From positions 12,400,001 to 12,464,000 of the forward strand of contig OZ020254.1 of assembly GCA_963971285.1 (NCBI GenBank): 64,000 bases of DNA, given 5' to 3'. Each line of letters begins with the position of its first letter. Position 1 is the first letter of the stretch. The DNA comes from Astropecten irregularis (lineage: Eukaryota; Echinodermata; Asteroidea; Paxillosida; Astropectinidae). The translations under genes and the position numbers were made by a program. The notes below the pieces were generated by a model. That model saw only the letters and a program-made list of their open reading frames with translations. It searched no databases and was not told where the DNA came from. Shown here one piece after another: positions 1-12,000 of the stretch.

Positions 1-105
1 CAACGATGACAGCATCAACCTGTGGAACATCCACAGTGGAGAATGTGTCACCTCCATCCCTGTAGAGGATAGAGTCTGGTCGCTGAGTGCCAGCCCTTGT
101 CAGAG
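1..105 (+). CDS. FBXW4: FBXW4-like exon (partial at window edge)
   Basis: The frame starts at base 2 and reads NDDSINLWNIHSGECV, a WD40 blade end. The donor is AG|GTATTG at 105/106, phase 2. Confidence 0.8.
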
Positions 106-2785
106 GTATTGAACCCATCCTTTTCCAGGAGAATCATTTGCATATTTTCTAGCAAAAATGGAAAGTGGTTGTCTGAGGAATGTTGGCTTGGTTGTATAAG
201 ACTCCTTTTTTGTGTTGATTCACAGGTCTTTTGCGAGCGGCAACGCAGGGACAGCCGGGGACCTTCAGCCGATAAAAATCTGGGATGTTGAAACGTGAGT
301 TTTGCTGGAATACTTTTGCCGATTTGTAACAAAGACAAAAAACACTGAGGTCGCTATGATAAATTTGTTCGTTGCTCGCCAAAGCATCTGAGCTTAAATC
401 TTTGAACTTACTGGAATCAGTCAATGAATCCAGTTTAACCCCAGAAAGTAATATCTTACCATGAAAAATGAACCCTAATGCATCCTATGGGCAATTTGAC
501 GAGAAGATCTGCGATACTCGCTAAAGAATCACACTGTGCAGTATCTCTATGTCCCTTATCTTGTACTAAGATTAGGATGGATCTAATCGTACATGGGCCT
601 CTGTTAGACCCTGTGTCCTAGGAAGTGCTAGGATTTGGTGTCACCTTCGACAGGCAGAGCATGGCTCCAACCAAGGAGTGATTGGGATTCCTTCTTGAAC
701 CCAATGCAAACTTCTTCAACCATTGGAGCCTTTCTCCAACCATCTGCAATGAGCTTAACTCAAAAATCGCTGTTCTTTATGTTGGTCCCGATCTGTGTTT
801 AAAGACCAGCCGCGGTTTAATCATACCACTTAGGATTTCACAGGCTACCACTTAACTTATGACCAGAACCTCAGCACAAGAACTGTCTTTTATTGGTTTT
901 TCCTTTGACAGGGGTAAACACATGTTGTCTTTGGGCTGCAACTGGCGATTTGGTGCAGGCATATTGGACATGCAGTATGAGTCGGCCAATACACTCCTTT
1001 CATGTGGTCATGATACCACAGTGCGTATGTGGGACCTACGAACCCAGTGTCTGTAAGTGTCCAAGGTTTTCAACTTATTCTCCGAATACCTTTCAATTGT
1101 ACGCCTTGGCAACACTAAAGAATCTATAATGACTCAGGTTTGCCATGGTGTCAAGTAGTATTTCCACATATAGAGATATACATTACAGTATTATTTGTAG
1201 CTGTGTTGTAACCTTTTTGCATTTATAATACAGCTTGCCATTGTAAAAAGGTTAGTTGCTGAATAAATGCATTAAAGGTACTATCATACTTTGGTAAAGT
1301 TGATAGAACAGCTGCGGTCTGCTCATAATCTGCTTTGTCATTGAATAAAAACAAATCTGTCAAATATTCGGCTAGATTGATCATTGGAAACAGTAGAAAA
1401 CAGTGAAAAACAGTAGCAATTGTTACGCGAAATTCTGAGGTAATTGTAATTGTGAGGTTTTGATCTCAGAGATCTCTTTTCTTTGATTGTTTGATTAAAT
1501 GCAGGATGCCTGTTATAAAGCTGGAGGATCCACATGACTACACAGTGTACTGCTTGCAATCAGATGGGAAATATCTGATCGCTAGCGGGACGGCAGTATG
1601 GAGCGTGGTGAGACTGTGGGACAAACGCATGAGCAGGGGACTCAAGGTACTAACCAGGGCCCAGTTTCAGGGGCTCTGATTCCCTCTTAAGAACTATGAT
1701 TCTCATTCTCTGCTTACAGGTCTATAAAGTACTGAATCCCCACACTACCTGTGTGAACAAGATGTCCCAATAGTGCTCCGCACTTGCGCTAAAAATAGTC
1801 GCGGATCTCAGACAAACATTGCAACCATGCAAACGTGGGTGCGTGTGCGCGTACATGTACACTACGTGTGAGACAATGTTTGTCTGACATCCGGGGATTT
1901 TGTGACGTCATTAGTGCGGAGCGCTATTGAAATTGCATTCCTGTGGGGTGCTGTGGCCTAGTGGTCTGGTTTGTCGTACTCAAGATCTTATGGTCATTCT
2001 ACAAATTGTGGGTTCGAATCCAGCCATGGGTTAGTGGTGCTTGCGTCATTTGCAATACGCTTTATCACATATTGCTTCTCTTCACCCAGGTGTATTAAAT
2101 GGATACCTGGGAGGGTAGAGGTGGATGTGTGTTTGATTACCCCTTGTGCACTTTATGCAGGCAGCCGGGGGTGGGGGGGGGGAGGGGGGGGGGGGGAATT
2201 CAGGAATGATGGGGACCGATGACCAGGGATAATAATAATTGTATGTGATTTATTTTAATAAAAAGAGCGTTTCAAATACTGGTTATTATTTCTCCCTAAT
2301 CCACAACATAGGATCTTGTATTATCAAGATCCTTGTGAAACTTATTCAGCTCTGTGATCAAACTTTCCTTCTAAAGTAACCAGGGGTCGATTTCACGAAA
2401 CCCTGCGATCGACCGTAACTCAATTTACGAAGGATAACCCATCGTTGGGGGCCTATCCCACGTAGGGCTTCAACGCATCAAAAGTACTACGATTGATAGT
2501 AAGTTACGAAGAGTTTGGTGAAATCGACCCGGCTGCACATATACATGTACTTTTAATATCATTTATTTCATTGTGGGGCTGTTTTGCAATTTTAACCTTA
2601 TCTTGACTGTGTTTTTTCTCTGTTGTTGTTTTTTTGTCCGCCTGCAGAGTTTCTTTGCGGAAAGGACCAACAATCCAATCTACAGTCTGCAGTTCAATGG
2701 AAGTCACATGTACCTGGCCCTGGGCACAACACTGAGAGCATTCAGCTTCACAGGTATTAACCACGGTGAGGTTGATGCACTCTGA
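1..2785 (+). CDS. FBXW4: F-box/WD40 protein, FBXW4-like (3' part, 5 exons)
   Basis: The exons are 1-105, 226-294, 912-1052, 1505-1646 and 2648-2785, and the 5' part lies outside the window. All junctions keep one frame (phases 2, 2, 2, 0) and give about 197 residues ending at TGA 2783-2785. WD40 blade ends are visible as INLWNIHSGECV, IKIWDVET, VRMWDLRTQCL and VRLWDKRMSRG, followed by a last blade with NNPIYSLQFNGSHMYLALG. In this family the WD40 propeller recruits substrate to an SCF ubiquitin ligase and an N-terminal F-box binds SKP1; the F-box would lie upstream. The tail (FFAERTNNPIYSLQF, then LGTTLRAFSF) follows the FBXW4/dactylin pattern. The last intron (1647-2647) holds two mobile elements. 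The family call is from memory; another FBXW protein is possible but less likely. Confidence 0.82.
226..294 (+). CDS. FBXW4: FBXW4-like exon
   Basis: The acceptor is TTCACAG at 225 and the donor is GTGAGT at 295. The exon reads SFASGNAGTAGDL, then PIKIWDVE, in phase with both neighbours. Confidence 0.8.
912..1052 (+). CDS. FBXW4: FBXW4-like exon
   Basis: The acceptor is CTTTGACAG at 911 and the donor is GTAAGT at 1053. The exon encodes most of one WD40 blade (LLSCGHDTTVRMWDLRTQC). Confidence 0.85.
1272..1480. mobile_element. TTAA-family miniature element, half copy
   Basis: TTAA at 1272-1275 is followed by the family end (GGTACTATCATACTTTGG) and an interior matching the full copy at 61140-61505. 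No right terminus is seen; it stops short of the exon at 1505. Confidence 0.55.
1505..1646 (+). CDS. FBXW4: FBXW4-like exon
   Basis: The acceptor is AAATGCAG at 1504 and the donor is GTACTA at 1647. It encodes a WD40 blade (DYTVYCLQSDGKYLIASG, then VVRLWDKR) and ends in phase 0. Confidence 0.82.
1770..1931. mobile_element. Miniature inverted-repeat element (AATAGTGCTCCGCAC ends)
   Basis: The ends are inverted (AATAGTGCTCCGCAC and GTGCGGAGCGCTATT). The interior has inverted arms with AGACAAACATTG and CAATGTTTGTCT. A second copy lies at about 27796-27911. It sits in the last intron of the FBXW4-like gene. Confidence 0.65.
1941..2290 (+). mobile_element. tRNA-derived SINE
   Basis: The head is tRNA-like, with an A-box-like TGTGGCCTAGTGG and the B box GGTTCGAATCC at 2010-2020. 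A shared body follows (CTTCTCTTCACCCAGGTGTA), then a poly-G run at about 2166-2197 and an AT-rich tail. Related copies lie at 9325-9660 and 27212-27570. Confidence 0.75.
2384..2530. mobile_element. MITE with GGGTCGATTTCAC ends
   Basis: The terminal inverted repeats are GGGTCGATTTCACGAAAC and GTTTGGTGAAATCGACCC, about 147 bp apart. Related copies are at about 18329-18475 and 24082-24187. It lies directly before the last FBXW4-like exon. Confidence 0.65.
2648..2785 (+). CDS. FBXW4: FBXW4-like terminal exon
   Basis: The acceptor is CTGCAG at 2647. The exon reads SFFAERTNNPIYSLQFNG and stops at TGA 2783-2785. It joins the 1505-1646 exon in phase 0. A GT at 2754 inside it (FTG|GTATTA) could act as a donor, but no later exon was found. 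Confidence 0.78.
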   Translation, partial: SFFAERTNNPIYSLQFNGSHMYLALGTTLRAFSFTGINHGEVDAL

Positions 2786-2883
2786 CTGGCCTGGTGTTAG
2801 AAATTCAATCAGACCTTACCATAACGCACAAAAACAGTTATTGTTGGAAATCATATCATTAGACATAAATTTCTCAACAGAAT

Positions 2884-3224
2884 TTAAAGGTTATATCATA
2901 GTCATACTTTGGTTTTTATCAAAGAAATACAGATTCATGGGCAAAAATATCAAGACAGTCCCATATGGTGCTTACTTTTTGAGAAGACAGTGAAAAACGG
3001 GCACAGTATTTCTTAAGTATTTTCTGTTTTATTTTTGATCTTTTAAAAGATCAAAAAGATTTTTGGTCGTTGTTTTACTAATTTCTGGATAACTACACCA
3101 TTTCATGTGGAACAATTTTAACCGGCATGTTTCTACCACCACCATCTTCATACCCTGTAAGTTATACGTAAATCTGTGAACATTTCTGTTTTGGTTTCTT
3201 ACCAAAGTATGATACTACCTTTAA
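2884..3224. mobile_element. TTAA-flanked miniature element
   Basis: TTAA at 2884-2887 and 3221-3224 bounds an element with inverted ends (AAGGTTATATCATAG and ACCAAAGTATGATACTACCT). Confidence 0.65.
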
Positions 3225-3676
3225 AAGAAAAATCCCATAATTTATTTTTTCATATTTGATTTGGAATTTTGGATCCATTCTCTGTGTATGTATGCCAGTC
3301 TCTAATAATCATTGTATAAAGGTTTTTGATTTTTATCAATAAAATTTCAGGTTTTGAAATCTATGCTTTCCAAATTGTTTATAAGAATGTACATGTACAT
3401 GTATGTAGACACGAGCAAGGTGTTGTGAAATGGTATTGGATGAATCAAAATATTTATGTGATATTGTATTATTTTCTTAGGATATTACTATTGACTATTT
3501 CTTGTAAATACAACATGAATATCTTCTGCAATACACTGTGCTGGTTTTTCAGATCTTCGCTATAAGTGTACTTGATTTTGGAGTAATATTATTGTGTGCC
3601 CGGATAGTCGATTGAGTTTTTATTACAAGTACAGTCAGACAGTAATAGGTTTTGTGGTAACACCATGTGACATATA

Positions 3677-4122
3677 CAGCGTGTCCCACAAAACGCAACA
3701 CTTTGTCAGGGACTATTATGTTAAAATTAAGCTATTTATCACTTCAAGATTCAGCCATTTGAGTACAACCATGTCTTGGCTATCACCATATAGAATTTAA
3801 GCAAAATCGAGCGGGCTGAAATTGGCGAAAACGACCAATTGAAAGAGTACACTTTAAAAACATATTTGCAGTATTCCAGAAAAAGTGTTTAATACACACA
3901 TAATGCGTATTTAAAGAAAGATGAAAATCGGGTTTTGAGGTTGGGTAATTCAGTCCTAGTTTGTTCTCTCAATTTCAGTCCAATTTTGTTAAAATTCAAC
4001 ATGGAGATAGCCAAGACATGGCTATATCACATATCTGAATCTTGAAGTGATAAACAGTTTAATTTTCATATACATTGTATGTACATTAACTGTAATAGTT
4101 CTCTACACAAAGTGTTGTTTTT
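3677..4122. mobile_element. Foldback MITE with GGTGTCCC-type end
   Basis: The left end is TACAGCGTGTCCCACAAAACG. Long inverted arms carry CACTTCAAGATTCAG and CTGAATCTTGAAGTG. A better preserved copy is at 33780-34211. The right end runs into the stem-loop repeat starting near 4123. Confidence 0.6.
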
Positions 4123-4275
4123 GTGAGTATTGGGTGGCTCTGAAAAGAGCCGGTTTACAATAACGTTCCGGCCAGTATGCTCTGGCCGTCTTCAAGAGAT
4201 AAATAAATACACATGTACATAAAAACCTATGTAACATTATGTACTTCTGCCGTGCATAGCCTCAAATCTAAGAAT
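4123..4275 (-). repeat. Repeat carrying a histone-type 3' stem-loop (inverted copy)
   Basis: On the minus strand bases 4151-4136 read GGCTCTTTTCAGAGCC, flanked by ACC before and ACCCA after, which is the metazoan replication-dependent histone stem-loop. A block conserved with copies at 34470, 41810, 42100 and 45530 lies 5' of it. The flank at 4235-4270 (CGTGCATAGCCTCA) matches the 42 kb copy in the opposite relative orientation. Confidence 0.6.
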
Positions 4276-5910
4276 ATTTTTTATTTATTCTTGATAAGCA
4301 AATGGTTTATGGTTAAATTATTAATCTGATGCTGAATTATAGAAGTTTGAAGTACATGTAATGCGCGTAATGCACCAACGTTCTGTGTTGAAAATAAAAG
4401 TCGGAAAGGTGTCCTCCTAATAAAGTGTTATGCACAAGAAATGTTCCTTTCTGTATCATTTGTTTGATACAGACATAGAAATACATATATTGCCAATGCA
4501 ATAACTGGGAAAACTTTTATCATATCAAGCTGGAATTTGGTTTGTGGATAGGTCATGCTACCCATAATAAGTGTATTGCTACTTTGATGCCAGTATCTTT
4601 AAGGTTATGGTGGAAAGTTATCGCTAAAATTATAATAGATATTATGTCAGCACATTTTTATAACAACTTCATTTCATTTTAAAATTATTTAAAATTAACA
4701 TAAATTTACTGGAGCGTGATTCGAAGCAGCCTTGTGGTTTTATGATGATTATTTCATTTCATTTTTGTTAATAAACACACACAGTTTGTTGGATGGAAGA
4801 ACCTAAGTCATAGGATCTGCCACAGTAGCAAGACACATCTTACTATTGTACCCAAAAAATGTACAATATACATTATTGCAAATCTCATTTTTTCTCCATT
4901 TTACTTGTTGGGATCAAAACTGACAAAAACAGCAAAAAAAACCGTTGCATAAAATAAAATGCACAATTGTGATCATGTTTTATTTGATATATTTACTTTT
5001 TTGGCTTTATTTTGCTTTTTTGTTATAAAACAATAATATTTTGGATGAAAAGTGACAAAAGAAATAAAAGCAATGAATATTAAGTGTGCAGGTTTGTACT
5101 CGTTCTGAATGAGAATGTTTCGTTTTCGTTCTTTTTGTCATCTTACTTGCATTACTTCAACAAAATATTTCAAGCGAAACTGTACTGTTTTCAAATAATT
5201 ATCTCCCCACAGCATCAGTTATGACAGTATTGCGCTCTACAGTGCTGTAGCTCTTCAGTATTAAACACAATTCACTTAATAAGGAATAGGTACATGTAAG
5301 TGTGATTAACAACTATGAATTAACAACACAAGCTTGCATATAACAGAAACTTGTGCAAAATGACATTGTCACAGATAATTCAGAAGTGTTCATACTTTCT
5401 CCAGACTTTCAAGAGGGGAGAAGTGAACTCAAACTATTCAAGTTTGAAAATATCACATACAAGTAGGTTGCCATCGGGGAAATATAATTATGAGTACTTC
5501 CATCATGTGATGGCAAATATGGGCCACCGTAGATTTCAACAATGGCTCTGTTACTGGGTCAATTAATATGCCACCAGCGCAGCTCGCAAAATAACAACTT
5601 AACATTAAAAAAAAAAAAAATTTCAACATTATTATGGAATTCGTCTTTAACTAAAAGAGGAACCACTTCACCGATAACAAAATTAGGAATAAATATAAAT
5701 ATTATGTTTGAAAGCATGGAGTACTATAAACTGGAACTTAAACAATGTTTACATAATGTCATATTTCTCCAGAGCATAACTGGCTGGAAAAGGTCAATGG
5801 TGGAAATGAACAGAAGAAAAAGAATGGAAGAAATTGTAACCTAGATCAAGTGTTAATGGATTTCTTGGATATTTTAGATTTAACTGTGACATATTTTTGG
5901 TGGTTGGGTA

Positions 5911-6245
5911 GTCCAACTCCATGCCACTACGTACGAATCTGATACATGCGTGTGTGCAATTTTTATGCAATACAGCACATCAGCCAATCAGATCTGTTTT
6001 GAGAACATTTCAATCAGGATCGTGACGGAGAATGTTGATTGGTCAATTTCGCGCGTCCGTGGGGCAGCAGCTATCGACGCGACAGATGCGCACGCCAAAT
6101 GATACGATAGTAGATGCCCCCTGATTGGTCAAACCTTAAAGAGATCAGAGCTGGGTTGGTTTGCATAATTAATCAGAAAAAAATCTGCACGCAAGTGATA
6201 GACGCTCCCTCGCTTTACGACAAGTGCGTCTATCACATAGACTAG
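5911..6245. mobile_element. Insertion flanked by 10-bp direct repeats
   Basis: TGGTTGGGTA occurs at 5901-5910 and 6246-6255. The enclosed 335 bp ends in a hairpin at about 6197-6238 (GTGATAGACGC and GCGTCTATCAC). A related end is seen near 52330-52350. No clear terminal inverted repeats were found. Confidence 0.4.
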
Positions 6246-6988
6246 TGGTTGGGTAACTTCTTTTCAAAATATTCATGTTTCATGTTAAAAAACTTCCATG
6301 TTTAAGTTTTGTTTTTTAACTTGAACTTGGCATGTACTGGGCATCATAATCATTAAAATTACCTCATAACAATGAAAACGTTATTATTTTTTTTAATATA
6401 CAACTAATTACATGTAATATACAGCTACAGGTTAATCAGAGGAAGCATTAGAACTTCTTAGTAAATAATTAACATAATGTGTCAGGAAAACAAAAAACAA
6501 AACCCAATTCACAAAAGACACAACACAAAGGTGGGTTGGTTAGTTAAACTTACATATAAAGGGTTCACATTTTGGTAAAAACAACTGGAAGAGACGTGTA
6601 CTGTTTTGTAAAAAATAAAATCTATGGACAAAACAAAGATATTAATAGGTGTCTGATACCAAGACAAGACGAAACGAAGACAGGTCTGCACTTTGGACTT
6701 GAAGTCTCCTAAATAGGTGTAGAGTAAGTACTGCTACTATTAAAACTGCACTGATATGGCTCTTTTACTACTGCCCAATTAGGAATGAATCCCAATTGAT
6801 AATCTGCAGTACTCCTGAAGTACTGCTTAACATCGACAGTAGTGCTCTCTTTACAAATTCCAAATTGGTCACATTGTCGGAGTCCTATGATCGGTCGGCA
6901 TGATCTTTCAGTAGCAGATTTAGGGTGTTTACAAAAGCTCAGGCTCCATTTCAGGCTCCGTCTCCATTTCATGAATCCATTCTGAAAT

Positions 6989-7128
6989 CAGGCATGCAAC
7001 TTAGACTTAACAAACAAGGAAATTTCAATCTTTACCATACTTTGTGCAGTGTTTTTCACTTTTCAATGGCATAAGAGTGAAGTGAAAAAAGAGGAAATCA
7101 GCTGATCCGAGGAAAAGTTGCATGCCTG
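6989..7128. mobile_element. Small MITE with 6-bp target duplication
   Basis: The ends are CAGGCATGCAACT and AGTTGCATGCCTG. It is flanked by TGAAAT on both sides (6983-6988 and 7129-7134). A second copy is at 14344-14465. Confidence 0.7.
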
Positions 7129-7831
7129 TGAAATAACGGGTATCAAAATAGAGACTTTTGGCTGCGGTTCAAAAGTAGATTCTCTAGTTTGGAAAAGAAA
7201 ACAGAGCTTCAGCTTCAATGGCAAACCACAACCTATATTTTCAGCATATGGATGTCAGAGCTGGAGCCTAAGCCTCCGTTCCATAAACGCCCATATGTTT
7301 CCTCTTCAATGCAGTGAAACAAACACAAAGAAACAAATACATTGAAATCAAGGAAAAACAACAAATGTAAGAATAAATACTGTGTTATAAATGCAATGAT
7401 ACATGGTAAAATTTGAACACTTAAACTTTCTCCTCTCCTACAGTACCACAAAAATAAAATAACAAATTAAGCTTTTTGAATATCTTGCTCTGGCATCAAC
7501 GCCAATCCAGTTGACTTCCACTGAATTGTCTTTTTTTTTCTCTTCGGTAACAACTACTCCACTAATGCACATAAGTTGACATATCCACGCAGAAAATGGT
7601 CTTAAACTCGCACTGGATTTCAAGCAGAGTTTGTATGGAAATTTCTGCTACCTCCCGAGTAAAAAACAAAGTTTTGGAAGGTAACGATAAATTTCGATAT
7701 TTTTTCTTTATCAAGGTGGATTGACACTCGGTGCTTTTTTTTTCGAGGGTTTTCCTGCCTCAAAAGTAGTGCATAGCAACAAAATGTGTTCAACATCGTG
7801 CAAATGTCCCTTTAGCGCTTGTTGTAGGATC

Positions 7832-8207
7832 TTAAAGGTAGTATCATACTTTGGTAAGAGACCAAAACAGAAATGTTCACAGATTTACCTTGTACATTTA
7901 TATAACTTTCAGGGTATGAAGATGATGCTGGTAGAAACCTACCGTTTAAGTTTTTCTGCCTGAAATGGTCCATTTATCCAGAAATTAGTAAAACAACAAA
8001 CGAAAATCTTTTTGATCTTTAAAAAGATCAAAAATAAAAGAGAAAAGACTTAAGAAATACTGTGGCTGTTTTTTACTGTTTTCTCAAATAGTGGGCACCG
8101 TATGGGACTGAAATTTTCACAGATTACAGTTGCTGTATCTGTCTTGATATTTTTGCTCATGAATCTGTATTTCTTTGATAAAAATCAAAGTATGATATTA
8201 CCTTTAA
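7832..8207. mobile_element. TTAA-flanked miniature element, full copy
   Basis: TTAA at 7832-7835 and 8204-8207 bounds inverted ends AAGGTAGTATCATACTTTGG and CAAAGTATGATATTACCTT. It is non-coding. Confidence 0.72.
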
Positions 8208-8889
8208 GTACTGTGCAGTTACCCATATCAAACTACAAAGACGTATTTACGGGAAATAAACATCATGGAAAAATTAATGAAGGAAACAACTCGATACCTA
8301 AAATGAACTTTTAAAAAGTGTTTTTCTCAGATAGAAGCCCAGAGCACATTGCAATCCAACAGGAGACAGAATTTTGATGAAAAGTGCAGGACGAAAACAA
8401 GATTTGTAATCAGCGGACGTAACGGTTCCAAAAACCAAACCAAAGTAGGTGGTGGACCCACCCAAAGACTGGTATCAAACTGATTAATCATTAACTCCCT
8501 GGGTTTTTCTCAATCTGCAGTACAAATATCCTGCAAAGTCGTAATTAAGTGATTTAAGTCTTCTTCAGTTTTCCGAAAGGCATTGCATTTTTTTTTCATC
8601 AAAATTACTTAATTAACCGATGGACCACTCAACTACTGAACAACTCACTTTATACAACAATAGGCAAAAACAAATTGAGCCATTTTTTTTGTTTCATTTA
8701 TAATACGAAAATACACAAGCATGAACTTTATAATGCATTTCTCTGGGAAAAAAAGTTGTTTTTTTTAATAATTTTTTTTTTCGGCTATAAAGGTATGAAT
8801 AGCTGCTGCTCATATTTAATTCTCCTTCTTGGTCCGGCATTTGCCCCACGGCAAAACAGATCGTTTCTACCAGGCGGTTTTTTTTTTTT

Positions 8890-9043
8890 TCAGTTGTCGT
8901 AGACCACCTTCTGCCAGGGCTTGAGGTCGGCGCCCTTGGTGTCTTTTAGGTGTTTGTACTTGCACCTCTCACCAAAGACACACCCTGTCGTCCGCCAGAA
9001 ATAGCATTCGTTGCCGTTCACTGGACCGGTAACCTTGTTGCCA
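8890..9043 (-). CDS. TTC31: TTC31-like terminal exon (CCCH zinc finger)
   Basis: It encodes a C-x7-C-x5-C-x3-H finger ([19 protein letters not shown]), then [13 protein letters not shown] and the stop (TCA at 8890-8892 on the plus strand). The acceptor is CTTGCAG. Confidence 0.87.
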
Positions 9044-12000
9044 CTGCAAGATGGAAAGAAAAACGGAAGCAACTCTTAATCAAATTTGGTATTCTGAAAG
9101 GAACTCGGAGGTGATCGGTAGACAGAGCTGGTGGAATACACTGGTAGGAGGATCGTTCCACTGAGTGCTTGGTGACAGTGTTCCTTGCTACATCAGTCAA
9201 CTAGGGGTACTGTGAGCTGGAAAAGATCTGGAGACGCTGGCTCAGGACTGCTCTGCCTGGAGGATCTTTGTTGACAGCCTATGTCCCAGGAGGGGCGATA
9301 GGCGTAAGTAAGTAGAAGTAAGTGTCGTAATCAAGGTCTTGTGGTCAATCTACAGATTGTGGGTTCGAATCCAACAATGGGCCTAATGGTGCTTGCATTC
9401 TTGGGCAACACGCTTTGTAACATATTGCTCCTCTTCACCCAGGTGTAAATGGGTACCTGTGAGGGTAGAGATAGCTCTGTGGTTTGATTAGCCTCTGTGC
9501 ACCTTATGGTAGCACGAGGCTGTATACCAGGGAGTTGAGATTGTTTCAGGAATGTATAAAATGGGCCCGATGACCAGGGACAATAACAGTGTATGCGCAT
9601 AGAGACTAGCCCCGCAATGTGTTATGTGCTCTTTAAAAACTGTTGATTATTATTATTATTAAAATTTGAGTTTAGCAAACTTCTTCCAATCAACAGCAGT
9701 TTTGACCTACCTGGAATCAAGCTGCGACTGGGAATTGACTTGCTGGGCGGCCTTCCCTTGATGCTGCTGCTGCTGCTGCTGAGGCTGCTGCTGCACCTGC
9801 TGCTTGCCGGTATTGCCGCCCTTCTTCAGAACCGTGGTGCGAGGCTGGCCCTCAACAATGGGGTTGTCAGGGAATTTGATAAGGAGAAAACGGCCACCGA
9901 CCTCGATGCCCTGTGGGGTTGAAGAGAGCGAGACAGAAACGTTGTCAATTTGTTTTTATTTTAAGGTCAAATGATTGTCTCCACCCTTACCTCCTCCTTA
10001 CCTACCACTCAGGGTTCAGTGGGGTTGGGTTAGCACCTTAGCATTTCCTGTGGTCAAACACCTACATGTCAACAAGCTTTCAGCAAACTTATCTAAGTGG
10101 TCCTCGGCTTACATATTTGACCATATTGCCACTTTTTGACGCCAAATATGTCACAAATAAACTACATGTATTCCCATACACCAATCTCATATAACGAACG
10201 CCGCGGGATGCACAAAATTTGTTCAGCATACATGGTATATCGGTCAATCGGTATCGTGATTTTCAGCTGCTGGCACTGGCAGTGTTCGGCTGCCAGTTCA
10301 CCCTCTTGTCCAGTGAAGTGCGCCCTCTTTTGACTGTTTTTTACATCATGTTCTATATTTTTCCGCTGTTCATACTATATGTACACAAATCTTGCACAGG
10401 CTGTTTTATAGAGGTTCAGGGATTACAAACGACCAAGGAGCATTTGATTTACCCAGTAAATTTCTCCCGTTTCTGTAAAATCTTTTCAATTTTTTTCAAC
10501 AGGAATGTTCAGTAAGTTTTGTACACAAAAATTGGGAGTCAAAGATGATGTTCAGTATAGCGGTGTTTGTTACATTGCCGTTCCACTGTAGTGGGTGGAT
10601 GGAAACAATGGCTGTTCACATCTGCATAATGCTACAGAGATCAAAACTTTGCTTTAAGACCGAAGAGTGGATTGACAATAGTCGCTGGACACTATACCAT
10701 GAGATGGTTGTACTGGGAATGGCAGAGAAGTATCGGCGTCTTACCTGGAGTTTGTCCAGTGCTCTGGCTGCTTCTTCTGGACGTTTGTAATTAATGAAGG
10801 CACAAAACCGGTCAGGAAGGCGACGTAGGCTGTCTATCTCACCAAAACTGCAAATTCAAACCACAAAATAAAAAACATCAAACCGTCTGATCACTTTGGG
10901 AGAGGAGCTTTAATATTGGTGAGGCTCAGCCACTGAAAAGCCCTGCCAGGCCTGGGCTTTGCCTGGGTTCTTGAGATTCTATAATCCCTAGCCTTGAAGT
11001 ATCAATTTCATGTCCAGACCTGTCAATCACAATTGAGTATTCAGGGCATTAAAAATGTGTATTTTGTCATTACAAAATGCGTATTTTACATTACAAAATG
11101 TGTATTTTTCAATACAAAATGTGTATTTTTCATTTTATAACGGTATTTTTCTTTACAAAATGTGTATTTTTCATTACAAAATGTGCATTTTTCTTTACAA
11201 AAATGTGCATTTTTATTTACAAAATGTGCATTTTTATTTACAAAATGTGCATTTTTCTTTTAAAATTTTTATTTTTCATTACAAGATGTGCATTTTTCAT
11301 TACAAAAATGTGCATTTTTCTTTACAAAATGTGCATTTTTCAAAACAAACAGGAAAGATGAGCTCACTTGAGTTTTTATGAGGGTACGCACTATTTCAAC
11401 TTGAATGGATGGATGTTGGATTCAGTGGACATTATAGTTTCCTGCTGTTGCTCAAGACAATTGCTCACTTGTCTATTGACCTAAGGTCTGCGCAATAGCG
11501 TATAGCGGTAGCTTTTGTCCCGCGACAGGCAAACTGCAATACAATTTTGCTATCTGTAAACATCGTCAATACAACGTCCACAGGGTTTTGGCTCTGACAA
11601 CACTTAAGTCTTCGGAAGACATCAATGTCATGATTCACGTCGGCCATGCCGCGGTGAATACCACTTTCGATGTGGCGAGACACACTGTAACTCCCACTGT
11701 GTGCCATGCTGAAATCAGCGCTGCGAAAGGTGCAGCGTGCACAGAATTTGCTTTCTGTGACGGTACTATGAATTTAAAGATCTCTATGTATCCTTTGGAC
11801 TTTGGGCTTGATACTCAAAGCTATCTTCACCTCAAAGTTGTAGTTTTATGTTCTTATATTTCAACAAACGTTTGCACATACTGTATGACTGTAAACGCGC
11901 TGCAGTTTCACCACACACGTACAAACTCAAAATACAGTTCATCAAACGGTATGCTGATCGTTCTGTATGCGAGGTTAATATGTTCACTCCAAGGAACGTG

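Larger units (their letters stand above)
2786..8889. other. Intergenic region between convergent genes
   Basis: It separates the FBXW4-like stop from the TTC31-like stop on the other strand and should hold both 3' UTRs. No convincing coding exon was found. It holds several miniature elements, one histone-stem-loop repeat and a long AT-rich stretch (about 4260-5900) where nothing specific was recognised. Confidence 0.6.

Noticed and set aside
4136-4151. A true histone gene near the stem-loop
   Set aside because: No frame resembling H2A, H2B, H3 or H4 was found upstream of any stem-loop copy.
11055-11381. 108-codon frame with MCIFxLQNV-like repeats
   Set aside because: It is a direct translation of a minisatellite with no start context or splice support.
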